Of a stretch of DNA of 64,000 nucleotides, positions 38,990-51,759 are shown piece by piece (the stretch's first letter is position 1; every line of letters starts with the position of its first letter). Source of the DNA: Moringa oleifera (taxonomy: Eukaryota; Streptophyta; Magnoliopsida; Brassicales; Moringaceae). The position numbers and the translations under genes were made by a program. The stretch spans positions 930,001-994,000 of the forward strand of contig JAJFZO010000345.1 of NCBI GenBank assembly GCA_021397835.1, written 5' to 3'. The notes under the pieces were generated by a model. It searched no databases, was not told where the DNA came from, and was given only the letters and a program-made list of their open reading frames with translations.

Positions 38990-39865
38990 ATGAATATTAT
39001 GATTAGATTTGATATTATAGAAATTATTTAGATGTTAAATAAATTTTATAATTATCAATTTATTTTTTAATTAATTTAATTTATGTTATATTAGTTAGGT
39101 AATTGTTTAATTTGGCTATAATTTAAGATAAATATTTTAATTATATTTTTAAGAAATTTAAATTAGTTAAATGTTAATTAAATTTTACAGTTTTAAATTT
39201 GATTTGTTAATAAATTTGGTTTGTGTCAGATTAGTTAGAAAATAATTTAATTACTTTGTAATTTAAGATCGATAATTCAATCAGATTTTTATGAAATTCA
39301 AATTAGGTAGATATTAATTAAATTTTATAATTGTTAATTTTATAGGTTAATTAAATTTATTTTATATTAGATTAGATGGATAATTGTTTAATTAGATTGC
39401 AATTTAAGAGAATAATTTAATTAGATTATAAAATTTAAATTAGTTAAATGTTAATTAAATTTTGTAGTTGTCAATTTTATTTATCGATTAAATTAGTTTG
39501 TATTAGATTATATCGATCATAGTTTAATTAGATTGAAATTTGATGAGATAAATAATTTAATTATATTTTTATGGAAATTAAGTTACATAGATGTTAATTA
39601 AATTTTGGGGTTATTAATTTTATATTTTAAATAAATTTAGTTTATGCTAGATTGAGATAATAGTTTAATTAGATATTGTAATTTATGATAAAAAATTTAG
39701 TTAGATTTTTGTGACATTTATTTTAGTTAGATATTGATTAAATTTTGTAGTTGTTAATTTTTTTTGTTATTAAATTTAGTTTATGTTAGATCAGTTAGAT
39801 AATATTTTAATTAGCTTATCATTTGCTATAAATAATTTAATTAGCTTTTTATAAGATAAGGTGTC
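38990..39865. repeat. Tandem array of ~140-bp AT-rich units
   Basis: The word ATGTTAATTAAATTTT or a close variant recurs at 39032, 39171, 39311, 39448, 39591 and 39731, i.e. periods of 139, 140, 137, 143 and 140. Each unit also contains a TAGTTTATGTTAGATTAG-like phrase and TAATTTAATTAGATT. Six units, visibly diverged. It sits in the presumed leader intron of element C. Confidence 0.85.
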
Positions 39866-39881
39866 TATATAACTATAAAAA

Positions 39882-40667
39882 GTGTCAAATCATTGTTATG
39901 AATCTATTGATGTGGTTAGATATTATTTGGTTAAATATGGTTTTGCACTAGGATATTATGCTGAGGAAGGATCTACCACTGTGCATGAATATATCAATAC
40001 AAATCGAACAATGGTAATGTATGCGGCTGGTCTACAATTTAATCCTAAACACATGGAGGAATCTTCTAATTTAGATAAGCATTCCAAAAAGAAAATGTAA
40101 GTTTGTTACTTGTAACATTTAATAAATAACTCTAATTGAACCCTTTTTTACTTCATTATTCGGTTTAGCTAATGAATAAGTTAATAAAATGCTTTATTTA
40201 TTGTAGGAATGCTTTTAAGGAGTTGGTTATCTTCACTTTGTAGCCACAGAAGGGATCTTCTGATACACTTAAGGTAAACTACAATGAACTTTTTATAAGG
40301 CAGTAGGTGGAGAGAAGAAACGTCAAGCGTATGGGCTTAGGAGCCAGCTATCACGGGTATTCAGGCGACAACTCTAGCAGTGGATGCTCTGTTGATGATG
40401 TAGGTATGCATTACATGCACTCTTGAACAAAGGCTATTGAAAAACGCATAGAGCTAAAGTGTAAGTTTATGGAGGAATGTATGAGGGATGAGTGTATAGG
40501 GGAAGAGTGTAGGACTCTAAAGAAAAAATTTAAGGAGGAGTGTAAAGCGAAGGAGTATGATCACCTATGCTTCGAGATCGAGTTATAGGAGCACTTAGAA
40601 AGAAAGGTTGATAAGAATGAGTGCATCCGCAAGATGGAAGCTTCCCTTCTAGGAAGCGCACCCTAAG
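39882..40667 (+). pseudogene. Unrecognised coding remnant in element C
   Basis: An open stretch of 72 residues (39882-40100; contains YYLVKYGFALGYYAEEGSTT) ends at a putative donor and is followed by NAFKELVIFTL near 40208 and, after stops, by a segment ERRNVKRMGLGASYHGYSGD (about 40310). A charged, Cys-rich helical tail follows (KFMEECMRDECIGEECR, KKKFKEECKAKEYD; 40470-40560), likely coiled coil. I do not recognise the family. Position just inside a CACTA end suggests a transposon protein's C-terminus. Confidence 0.4.
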
Positions 40668-40849
40668 TATTGCACGATAGTTAGATGTAATTTCTTATAT
40701 GAAATTGTATTTGAAGAGAATCAAAAATAACTTTGTATTTTTATTATCTTTTTTTTAATGGATTTTATATAAATTTATATTTCTTGTTTTATTATAATTT
40801 AAAACTTATTTTTAAAAAAGTTATATTATATAAATGACTGATTGAGATA

Positions 40850-41277
40850 TATCATTAATTAGTTGTTAGTATAGCGATCGATCGTAATCAGTCACTAAGA
40901 ATTAATTTTACATTTTAAAATAATTTTATTATGTTAATGACGGATTATATTTCTCACTAAAAATAGCAGTAGACATAAATCTATCATTAAATTAGTGACA
41001 GATAGCAATCAGGCGCTATTTTAGAGATATATAAGAATTTATCACTATTAAATAAGAATCGATAGCTATTCTAGTGACAAACAAGAATTGGTCGCTACTT
41101 TAGCGATAAATTTTTGCTTATCGCTAATCAATCACTAAGTAGCAACAGATACAAAATTCAGTCGTTAATTTTTTAGTGATAATAATTTTAACTAGAAAAT
41201 TTATCTATCATTAATTTGTTGCTAAAAATTTTAGCAACAAATTTTTTTATCATTAAAATTGGATTTTTTTTGTAGTG
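40850..41277. repeat. Subterminal repeats and right terminus of element C
   Basis: Recurring AGTGACAAACAAGAATT, TCGCTATT, TAGCGATAAATTT and ATCACTAATT words in both orientations, ending in GGATTTTTTTTGTAGTG. The final palindromic pair is TTGTTGCTAAAAATTT and AGCAACAAATTT at about 41219-41249. Confidence 0.7.
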
Positions 41278-42215
41278 CACGTACGCCTTCTTCAATACAG
41301 ATATTAGATTTTTGAGCCTTTCTATGTCACTTAATTTTTTCATCTTTTTTTTTCTTATCTCATACATCATTTATATTAGTTATAACTATTAATGGTACTC
41401 CTATGCCATTAGAAGAGTTGGCTCTATTGTAACACGTACTTTTTCTTTTCTTGATGTCTATCATATTCCTAATCTTTGCTTTAAATCTTGTTTTTGTTAA
41501 TCAGTTGTGTGATTTTACATATAACATTTTCTTTCATTGCTTGTTATGTGTAAGATTTGCAATCTTAAAAGCTAATTAGGAGAGGTCATTAGTGGAGAGA
41601 CTTTATATTTTGAATCACTGTGGATACTAAACTTTGCAACTTCTAGTGTTAATATGTAATTGTTCGTTTAAATCAGTTATCTTCTAGCTTTTACTTATCG
41701 CATTCTTATGTTGGTTATGTTTCATCGCCAAATATAATTTTTTAGTTTCTATAAAAGTATAATTGATTTAAGAATACATGATATTTTATATTGTTGCGAT
41801 TGCAAACTGGCTAAATTTTTCATACTGCCTTTTGAGAGAAATATTTCAATTTACATTTGTACCCTTTGATCTCACGATATTATGTTCTATTTACTGGTAA
41901 TTTTACTTGTTATTGTGAAATTTATCTTATAAAACATCATTTTGACTACTTTGACATTTTTAAAAAAAATTTACCTCTTGTTAAAACCTAACATTCTACT
42001 ACTATCAAATGTTTTTGATGTGATTTAGGTGGGAAGTATAAAATTAGTAATTTTTATGATCCATGTAACTATTTATGAGACTTCTTACATAACATTGTTG
42101 AGCAAAATGGAGTTGTTGAAAGGAAACATAGGTTTCTTATTTAGATTACTTGCTCTTTTTTAGTGTCTGCCAATCTTCGTAGTGAATTTTTAGAGAGAAG
42201 TAATTCTTAGAGTTA
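41278..42215 (+). mobile_element. Ty1/copia retrotransposon fragment (pre-integrase to integrase core)
   Basis: Motifs in order, across frameshifts: NGTPMPLEEL and FLDVYHIPNLCF (about 41392-41492), a degraded region near 41690, CDCKLAKFFILPFERNISI (about 41800-41850), and EQNGVVERKHRFLI then SANLRSEFLE (about 42100-42195), which is the conserved end of the copia integrase core. It begins directly at the terminus of CACTA element C, so C probably inserted into or next to it. RT and RNase H are absent. Confidence 0.75.
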
Positions 42216-43639
42216 ATAACTCAAATATTTTGAGCTTTTTCGCTTCGTATTTTAACATTATTAAGTTTCTTTAGTGCTTTTATTTTTGTTTATTGTGGTA
42301 TTTTACAGCGTTAAATGATGAAATACAAATAGAAGCAATAAGGATAAAAAAAATAAAGTAAAATAATGGAGTTTATAAAGCTTTGACATTGTTTCAATTA
42401 TTTGGTTATAACTCTTTCATCCAAGTTTTGACTAGAAATATTTAAAATGCTAAGGAAAGCTAAAAAATAGAGTTGAAACTTCTATTTTGAGAGTTTTTTG
42501 AGATTCAACACAAGACATAAGTTACATGATGTAGAGGTAAAAAGTCCACTGTAGAAAGAAATTAGCGTACCATGAGATTCTCCAAGTGTGCATGATTAAG
42601 CAATAAATTGGGACTACAACCTAACTTTTTGGTATTTCTTTAATTAGAATATTTTTTATTTAAAAAATATGACACTCAAATGAAAAAAAAAAAAAAAAGT
42701 GGCAAGACAAAAAGAAAAGAGACCCAAAAAGTGATATAAGAAGAATTTTCTAAGAAGATTTTAGGAAAGAGATAAAAGAGTCTTGAATATTAAAGCCTTA
42801 TGGAATCAACGTAGCTTTTCTTTTCTCTTATCTTAGTAGTTTCCTTTAGATCTTTATTTAGACTATGTTTGAATAAATTCATGCTTTGCTATTAATTATC
42901 AATTTCATTCCATTATGTTTCCATGCATGTAGCTTCCATTCTATTTGTTATGAGATATTTTGGATGATGTGAAAAACTTAGATTAACACTCTGAAGGGAT
43001 AATTTTGGATTTTTGATATAGATTAAGTCTTGAATAGATTAGAAAATCATTAAAGTTTAGATAATCTATTGGTTAAGCTTGATACTTATTTTTATTCCAA
43101 TGCTAGATGAGGATATTGGCTTTGCTATATTTACCAATTAAATCACTAGGAAATTGAGAGAAGCAATGAGTGTTCAATTGATGAATGAATTGAAAATTAT
43201 TGCACAAATTAAGATTAAACAAGTGATTGGAAGAATGAATAAAATTAATCCCTAGATCCTTCATTTAGCACGAAATTTATTTTAATCCATGGTGTGTTAT
43301 TAGTTTTGTTTATTTAAAATTCTTCATTAGTTAGCATTTTACATTAATTCAACCATTAATCATCTATTTCTTTGAATGATTTGTACACTTATGAGCATGT
43401 AATTAGAAGTTGAAATATTATAAATAGGAAAATTTCGTAATAAATTTATGGCGTCACTGTCGTGAATTCATAGTTAAAATTTTAGTTTAATATTGCTAGT
43501 AAGTGAATCAATCTTAAGTTAAACCTTTAAATTGTTTACATTTTTCATTACATTTTGTGGTTAACAGTTTATATGCTAAAAATCATCACTCTAAACTTCG
43601 TCCTTTTAATCTAGAGATTGAACACACTTTTAGAAGAAG
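42216..43639. other. Gene-free DNA between two retroelement remnants
   Basis: AT-rich; I could not assign it. Continuous A-runs occur near 42680-42700. Confidence 0.3.
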
Positions 43640-44400
43640 ATGAAGAGAGAACTTGATTAAGAAACAAATCATGGCTGAGGCAAATAATAATAAATAGTTA
43701 AAATTTTGAGGGATAATTTTTGACTAGTTATGAATGAAAATTATTGTAGTAGTAGAGGGTAGCCAATCAACATAAATAATTTTGAGATAATGCCACCTTT
43801 GATCAATATGGTGTAGCATAACTAATACGGATGTTTATCATAGGAAGATCTTAATGTATATTTGATTATATTCTTAGAGATGTATGATGTATCAAGATGA
43901 ATGGGGTATAGCCAAGAAAACATCATACTATAATTGTTTCCATTCTTCTTAAGGGAAAAATCATGTAATTAGTCGCAAGCTATTCCAAATAGGAGTATTA
44001 CTTTATAGGTGGCTGAAGAATTTTTGATAAAAAATTTTCACCATCCAGGACCACATTACTTCGAAGTGAAATTGATTAATTTAAAAAAGTTTGATGTTGA
44101 ACCTCTTTATGAGGCATGGAAGTGATCTACATATTTACTTGGAAGATGTCCACAACATGTGTGCTAAGAGTCATTTTGACTTGAATTATTTTGCACTGGG
44201 TAAAATAGGCTGACAAGGACAATAGTTAATGCAACAACAGAGGATTCATTGTAATGAAAAACTATACCAGAGACATACAAACTATTAGATGAAATGGTTG
44301 TAAGTAATATCAAGGCTCAAGTGAGCAATCATTTCTGTAGAAGGTAGCTAAAATTTAATTATGAAGTAAACCATATTATATCTTTGATAGCTTAAGTGTT
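43640..44400 (+). pseudogene. Athila-like gypsy gag remnant
   Basis: Partial matches in shifting frames to Athila-type gag: LYEAWK-like FMRHG/YEAWK near 44110, a HNMCAKSHFDLNYFALGK segment near 44155-44210, and IPETYKLLDEMVVSNIKAQ (about 44260-44325), the position of the family's 'ELIEDMA' helix. Many stops. No pol domain was recognised after it. Confidence 0.5.
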
Positions 44401-47400
44401 AGCCTTAATAGACTGGCTCTAAAATCTTACAACTAGAGAAAAAGCAATGAATCAAGAATCAGTTATGATGGCTAGTACATTAGTGTTTTGTGGATGAGTT
44501 TAAGCAAGAGTGATGTCAATATATCAACAAAAGGAACTATAACTGTAGGCCTAATAGCTTTTAGAATTAGTATCATTCAAGGCTTGAGAACCATGATAAT
44601 TTTTCTAATGTAAATAAAAGCAATGTCATGTAGACATACCAATGCAAGAGAAAATGCCATCTTTGACAAATTTAGTCAACACCTTTAAAGTAGAGAGCAG
44701 GGAAAGGGTTAAAAAAAATTAAGTATAAATAATCTACAGACTCAATGCAGCAACATTAGTGCATCATTGAAGAATTTGGAAATGTGAATGGGGTAACTTG
44801 CTAATTCTTTGGCATTTAAATCATTATAGAAATTTCTAAGTGATATAGGAAAAAAACCTAAAGGATTAACACAGGGCAATTACCTTGAGAAGCAGTAAAT
44901 AAATTGAGAAATGTAAACCTCAAATTGAAAGGAACTTGAACTTGGTCAAAAAATACTGTCCAAAGATTTTGTTGAAATTGAGGAAAAAAGAAAAGAGAAT
45001 ACGAAATTAAATATGGTGTTAATTTCTTTTTGGATAATCATTTTTCTTTCATACCACCCTGTTCACAACTAATTTTGCTCTCCCTCACCCCAAAAACAAA
45101 CCAAGGCAATAGATTGAGAATCTTCGACAATGGAAAGCTTTGAGTTTAAGATTAGGATTTAACTCCATAATTTTAATGTAAGATTAGGAATTAACTTTGC
45201 ATCTTCAGTTAGATTGGGATTAAGCTTATATTAGGAATTTCTTTCACCTAAATCCAAGGTGGGGAATTGCTTAAATTAGGATTCAAAATCAAAGATTAAG
45301 ATTGAGATTTTCCTTCGTATGGTTTAAAGTTAGGAGTTTCTTAAATGGAAGTTTGAAATCAAAGATCAAGATCAGGATTTCCTTTTGTTTGGTTCAAGGT
45401 CAAGAATTTTCACAAATTAGGGTAAAGATTAGGTTAGGAAATTTTCTAGATCGGGGTTTTAAAGAGCTAAATCCTAATCAGGATTCCTATCATCAATGTC
45501 AGGATCAAGATTCTTCATTTCATCATAGTCAAATTTTAGATGTTAGATGAAGATGTTGACACTTAATTTTGCCCTCATTATAAAATAGGATGAGGAAATG
45601 CCACTATCACCCTGTAACATGAAGAATAACAACATTGCTTTCAAATAGACTTTGAAGAAGTACCTTAAAGAGGATTTGGTCATTGAAGGGCTACAATTTC
45701 AAGGAAAATACTTAATAAGGAGAATGTTTTTATAAAGATGAGAGAGTCTAACAAATTCAAAACTTCTTGTTTCTATGTCTTCCTAGGCTTTTAGGCAAAT
45801 CCCTTAAATATTGAGTTTTTTAATTTGACTTGAGAAGGAGAGTGTTAATAATAAGATAAAATAATCTAAAAAATAATTAATGTAGATTTTAGAGGGTCTT
45901 CCTACACTTAATCGGATTTATAGGATACTCTTCTAAAACTGGGAAGAGCCTGTCATAATCCCCTTAAGATAAGCCATGGGAGAGTCTTCCCATAGACGGA
46001 GAAGTGGATGTTTAGATAATATAATCTCCTGAATGAAAGAAACTTCATTTTAATTATGCATAGAAGAGTTTTTAGGCATTTATTTATCTAAAGCAACGCT
46101 CATCCTTAAGAGGGAAGAATTTGCCACATTTTGCTTAAGTCAATTCCAAAGAATCTCTCACATTGATACAAATTGGATGTTATGACTTCAAAATTTTTAA
46201 TGAGATGTTTCATGAAAGATCATTCACTTAATATTCTTTAAAGGGTATCTTGTTTTATTACATAAAGGTATCTCACTCCAACTTTGACACTTTTCCTTAA
46301 AAAGGAATAGTCTCACATTTTCTTAAGGAAAGTCAAGGAAGAGTCTCCGAAGTGATGTAGAATGAACATAATATTTGGTTTACCCATTTAACTAATTATA
46401 AAAAAGGTTTCCCATATCCATCCTTTAAATTACAGTCTCCTTAAATAAGACAAAATCTGTATGACTTGAGAAATTAGCTGAAAAAGTTATTATCAATGCT
46501 ATAATGAAAAGAAAAAGAAACATTTATTCATATTAAAAATCTCAATACAATAGTTCAAAATCAAAATGAAGATACATAGAACACCTAACTAGGCTTTTCA
46601 TTATACTCTATAGGCTCTGTGTTCAACTCATTGAAAATTTAGGTCACACAGTCTAGAGAAATAAAATCTAGGCTACTTGTAGGTTAAGGAGCCATTAAAC
46701 TAGTTTAAGAAGCTGAAGTTAATTTCAGCTGAGTTGCAATAAAGTTAGGTTAAGGTTAGGATATTCCTTCAAGACCTTAGTCTTTTTATCTTTCTCAATG
46801 TCCCAAAAGACCTTAGTGTCCTCTTATAGGATCACCTTATTCAGCTCCTCATTTCTTTTAAAAGTGGTTATAGCTTCTTCATCAGTAGGCAATATCTACT
46901 CTAAGTCTTTATTCTTCAATTTCTTATGTTGAAATTGGAAGTTTAGTCTCATTTTTTCTATTTTCACCTTTAGCACTAAGATTTCTTGATTTATTTGATC
47001 CTTTTGCTTTCTCGATAAGCATTCTTTACTGATAATTTGGCACCTTTCTTTCTAGGCTCTTTTAAAGCTTTCTTAACGTCATGGAAGATTGTTTTAGCTT
47101 GGCTATGCATTTTATATTCTTCTGCTACCACAAAAGATTCATAAATAACCTATTAAAATATTATGAAAAGAATTAGAGTCTATTAACATAAAAGAGATAT
47201 AAGAAAAGAACTAGATAGATGAATATACCTTCAATAGTGGAGAAGATATCTTTTTCAAATGTTGTCTCTTCTTTTGTGGTAGAGTTGACGAGGTTGAAGT
47301 TTGCAACATTACCTCTTGTATAATATCTCTGATCCATTGACTTTGTGAAGGAATGGTGACTATTATTGACTCTTATTGGGAAGAGAATCAGTAAAAGTAG

Positions 47401-49042
47401 CTATTATGGTGAGAGCACCCTACTAGGAGTTTACCTTTTATGGTGGTAAGGTTGCTCCCTTACTTATCTTAAAAGATGAGCTGGGACATGTTCTCTCAAT
47501 TACCTTAACTACCTTATTAAATGTCCTCTTATCCATACAAGGTATAAGGAAAATTGGGTTTACAATGAGAAACCAATAAATAATTGGTGATAGTTTTCTT
47601 AAAAAGAGCATAACATATATAAAGAATAAGCCTACCTAGTGATGATAATGTCCCTACTTTATCTCTAAGGAAAGGCTAAAGAGTTTCTCTTATTTGAGGT
47701 ATTCTATTAAGTAGGAGAAAACCAAAAGTAGCAAAAGATGAATTTTGAAGTTCTGACTCTAAGGGAGAGTCTATTTTCTATTCAGAGACTATTTGGTGAT
47801 ATGGAGAAGTCTCTCTAAGAGGTAGGACTCTGATAGACTCTTTGTTTGGAAGATTTAGAAGGACTTTATATATCTAAGAATTTATATAGTACGAGGCATA
47901 GGTAAAGTCTTCTTGCTACTTGACAAAATCTGTCTTGCAGCAATAAAGGACTAATAAAGGGTGATACTAGTGCCATAGTCTTGGTATGGGTGCGATCATC
48001 TTTTAATCATAAGAAAATCCTATCTAAAATACCCAAAAATAAGCTTCTTTCAAATTTTTGACAATCTCAAAAAGGTCAAAAGCAAATAAACAGGGTCTCC
48101 TAAAAGAAAACACCAAAAATTTAAAGAGTGACTGAAATCACTTGCTTTAATTCAAAGAATCTAGGGAAAAACTAAAACAAAAAAGTTTATAAATCCTGAG
48201 TCTAAGCATCTTACATAAAGGCTACCAAGATCCTTAATGAATTAGGAACTAACTAGCATAAAGACAATCTATAACTCTCACATATTATCCTAAAGAAAAA
48301 TGTTTAAAGGAAGCTTTAAGCCCTTTTTGATTAATACACTCCTTAAAAACACATAGGGCACATAGTCTATTTGACTAGGGCCTCTTTTCGGGAAAACATG
48401 TCTATTGAGGTAAGGATCCCACCCTTTTGATTTTAGCCAAGTCTCTAGAAGTGATTATGGGAAAGTCTACGCATTCCATAGCTTAATAAATATTTAAAAA
48501 ATGAACAAAGTAGAGTGTAAAAAATTACTTAAAGGAATAAATACAATGTCATACTCTACTAAGCAAAAGGAGACTTTCACATATACAAGATTTTTAGAAT
48601 CGAAGGATGAAAATAGTGGTTAAGGTTTGAGAGTAAGTTGGAAGAATGTAGGGAAGACTAGAAAATGGCACAATTACATTCTTAAGGGAGAATTAGTCAT
48701 TGATAAAAAGGCATTGTAAAAGAAAACCATTCGAAAGTGATGCTATGAATGTGGTATTAGAAGTTGACGTGGCAGTAGAAGTTGCGTGGCACTATGTTAT
48801 TAAGGGTGCCTTCACTAACATAAAGAAAAGTGTTGATATGACATATCGCAAGTAAGTGCATTGTTGTTGACAAAGAAACTTGACCGTTAATAATGAAAGG
48901 AGATTGTTGATGTGACACTACGGTTAACATGGCAGGTTATTAGGCGAAACTGATGAGATGGCGTAGTTAGCATGCTAAAGATTTATTCTTTACTTACCTG
49001 ACTCATTAATTAACATGGCAACGCGTCATTAGGTGCTGTTAC
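44401..49042. other. Gene-free DNA with weak repeats
   Basis: 45120-45540 holds a degenerate repeat of AGATTAGGATTTAACT / TCAAGATCAGGATTTCC phrases. On the minus strand around 46960-47180 a helical, charged stretch (KTIFHDVKKALKEPRKKGAK) stays open for about 60 residues but I cannot name a family. The rest shows no coding signal. Confidence 0.3.
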
Positions 49043-50215
49043 ACTACAAGAATTTGAGGGCTTTCCATACATATTATACATGGGTATTTACCTACATATA
49101 ATTATAATCTATAAGGGCAATTAAAATAAACAAACTTATGCATTAACTACCTTTTATTATTTGTAAGTAAATTGCTATACTCATACTTATTTTGGAGAGC
49201 AAAATTTCTTCCATTTTTAAAACTTGGTATGAAGTTTCTCGGTAAATGTTTAGCTGATCTGGCATTTTTTAATTATATTGGCCACATGTATTTATAAACA
49301 TTACTCATTCTTGGGTAATATAATAAAAAGTTACTTATAGATAAGTACAAAAGTTATATATGTGTGGGAACTATATTATAAATTTACCCACTCATAAGTA
49401 TAGATGTTATGTAAATGTGAGTAATTAAATTAAATAAACTTATGAAATTATCTACATTTTATTATATGTGGTTAAATTTTTATACCCACACTTATATTGG
49501 TGGCAAAAATTCTCTCCATTTTCAAAACTTGGTGTAACGTCTCCCAATGAAAGTTTAGCTATCGTGGCCTTTTTCTTTTATTTTATTGCCCACACATATT
49601 TATAAATGTTGCTATGTGTGGGTAATGTATTATAGAGTTACCTACACATAAATATAAATGTTACAAATTTGTAGGTAATGTATTTTAAAGTTATCCACAT
49701 ATAAGCGTAAATGTCATATATGTGTGAGTAATTAAATTAGGTGAATTTGTAAAATTGTCTACTATTTATTATGTGCAAAAAACTGTTTATACCCATACTT
49801 ATGTTGGTGATGGAAAAGTCTTCCAATTTTAGAATTTGGTGTAATGTTTTTCAATCAAAATTTAGTTAACGTAAAATTTTTTTTTTCTTACTCATACATA
49901 TTTATGAATGTCTTCATATGTGGGTAATGTATTATAAAGTTACTCACAGATAATTACAAATATTACATATCTGTAGGTAAGGTTTTACAAAGCTAACCAC
50001 CCATAAGTACAGATATTATATACGTATGGGTAATTAAGTTAAATAAACCTGTGAAACTATTTATATTATGTAATGTGCGTCAATGTTTATACCAACACTT
50101 ATTTTGGTAGTAAAAATTTTCTCCACTTTTACAATATAGTGATATGTTTTCCAGTAAATGTGTTTAGCTGATGTGGTCATTTTTTTTATTATATTAGTCA
50201 TATATATTTATAAAA
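49043..50215. mobile_element. CACTA-like terminus (element D) with four ~304-bp tandem subterminal repeats
   Basis: Starts with CACTACAAGAATTTGAGG at 49043. Four tandem units follow, marked by AACTTGGTATGAAGTTTC-like phrases at 49221, 49526, 49833 and 50133 (periods 305, 307 and 300). Within each unit, TGTGGGTAATGTATTATAAAG and ACATAAGTATAAATGTTA-type words form shorter repeats in both orientations. No opposite terminus and no coding sequence were found, so this is either a deleted element or only one end of it. Confidence 0.65.
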
Positions 50216-50862
50216 ATTTAAATTATTTTTTAAAATTTATAAAAATTTAATATAAGAACCAAATTATTATTTATAAAAATAGAGAATGATTCATTTCTTC
50301 TCTTTTTATTGTTGATATAATGTTTTACTTTTAAGTGATATAATATTTTTTATTAAAAAAAATTCTAATCATTGTATGCTTCCTTTCCAGCCATTTACTT
50401 AAAAGAGCTCGTTTACCTAAAAGCCCACCATGCATTAGTTGTGCAGTAGTAAAACAATATAAATTTGAGTAATTTAAATTTCAATAAAAAATATTTCATT
50501 ATTTAAATAAATTTTAATTTTTAAAAAATTATCTAAATAAATTTTATATTTTATTTTAATTAATTTTTAAATTTTAAATATTTTTTATGAATAATTTTTA
50601 AAAAATATTTTATTATTTAAAATGTTGATTTTTTTGAATAGTAACTTGAATGTCGTCATGATAGTTCATGTGTGTCAAATAAGGAGGTACCATAGGATTG
50701 GTATTTCATTTGAATAAGGCTAATTAGTGCCATCACCAAAAATAATAAGACACCATGCAACGGCATGAGGAAATCTCCTTACTCCCCATTGCTTCCATTG
50801 TTATCATAATTTTTCTAAAAATATATTTAAAAATAAAATAAAAAATAAAAAAGTATAGTTAG

Positions 50863-50903
<41 letters not shown>

Positions 50904-51591
50904 ATAAATGTGCTAGCATTGGTGAAGAATCGCCCACACTATAATTAAACATCATGTTTCACTTTTTTTGGGTGACTTTTTCAAACTTGGTAATCATTTA
51001 TACTTATAATTTTTGTCATGTCTTCATTAGTTAAATCAATGCTTCACAATAATTTGTTAGAATTTTCAGAACACTCATTGTATTTTGTAATGCACAAATA
51101 ATAAATACATTAAAATTTACAAATATTTGGATCGTTTGGTACTTGACAAAAACAATGATCTTATGCTAACAATAAATATGAAAACTTATGTTTCATAAAT
51201 AATTTATAACTATGTAAGTGGAATTTTTGAATTAATATAATGTGAGTCCAATTAATTAGATAATCAAGATGAGTTTAATTCACAAATAACCAAACACAGA
51301 AAGTCAACATTTTGTAAACTAAATTAAAAATTTTAATGAACTAAAAATAATATTTTAATTATAAATCAGCATTGTGAGAAAGCAAAACATTGAATATTAT
51401 ATTGGTTAATTCAATCATTTAGTGAAGATTTTGCATAATGGAAAATGGGAGGTGCACAATTTACAAATAATTTCTTGTTTTTTAATTTAAAAGGATTGGC
51501 GGTCCCACAAGTGTTTTTGATGAGACCTAACTTTTTTACTCTAACTTTAATGCCATATGAATGCCTAATTTGACGTCATCATATAAAATTT
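50216..51591. other. AT-rich flank left of the MULE
   Basis: Contains an (AT)n microsatellite at 50865-50900 and A/T-rich low-complexity DNA at 50470-50640. No gene recognised. Confidence 0.4.
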
Positions 51592-51731
51592 GGAGGAAAT
51601 TGTCAAAATTAGCATCCCGCCAATCTTTTTTTACAAAAGAAACTTTTTTATTAAGTTGTTTTTTTTAGCACTTACGTGTATCGGAAAGACGAAAATACCC
51701 TTAAAAAAGACAATTATACCCTTGAAATTAA
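51592..51731 (+). repeat. Left terminal inverted repeat of the MULE
   Basis: GTCAAAATTAGCAT, then TTTTTTTTAGCACTTACG, then AAGACGAAAATACCCTT. Each block has a counterpart in the same order in the reverse complement of 60370-60447. The left copy has about 35 extra bases between the first two blocks. Confidence 0.7.
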
Positions 51732-51759
51732 AATAATTCAAAAATAGAGGAGATTTGTC

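Larger units (their letters stand above)
38065..41277 (+). mobile_element. CACTA-like element C, probably internally deleted
   Basis: The right terminus is TTTTTTTTGTAGTG ending at 41277 (CACTAC on the other strand), preceded by a subterminal repeat region. To its left are an unrecognised coding remnant, a 140-bp repeat array in an apparent leader intron, a TATA-box promoter and a GC-richer repeat array. This order mirrors element A (subterminal DNA, leader exon, AT-rich repeat intron, coding). No matching left terminus was found, so the left limit is a guess. The next bases, CAC, would be the target-site copy. Confidence 0.5.

Noticed and set aside
45302..45550. 82-residue plus-strand frame
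   Set aside because: Generated by the AAGATCAAGATCAGGATT-type repeat; sequence is itself repetitive and unlike any family.
50400..50460. GTGCAGTAGTAAAAC as the missing right end of element D
   Set aside because: It does not match the inverted CACTACAAG end and lacks the expected TTA triplet.
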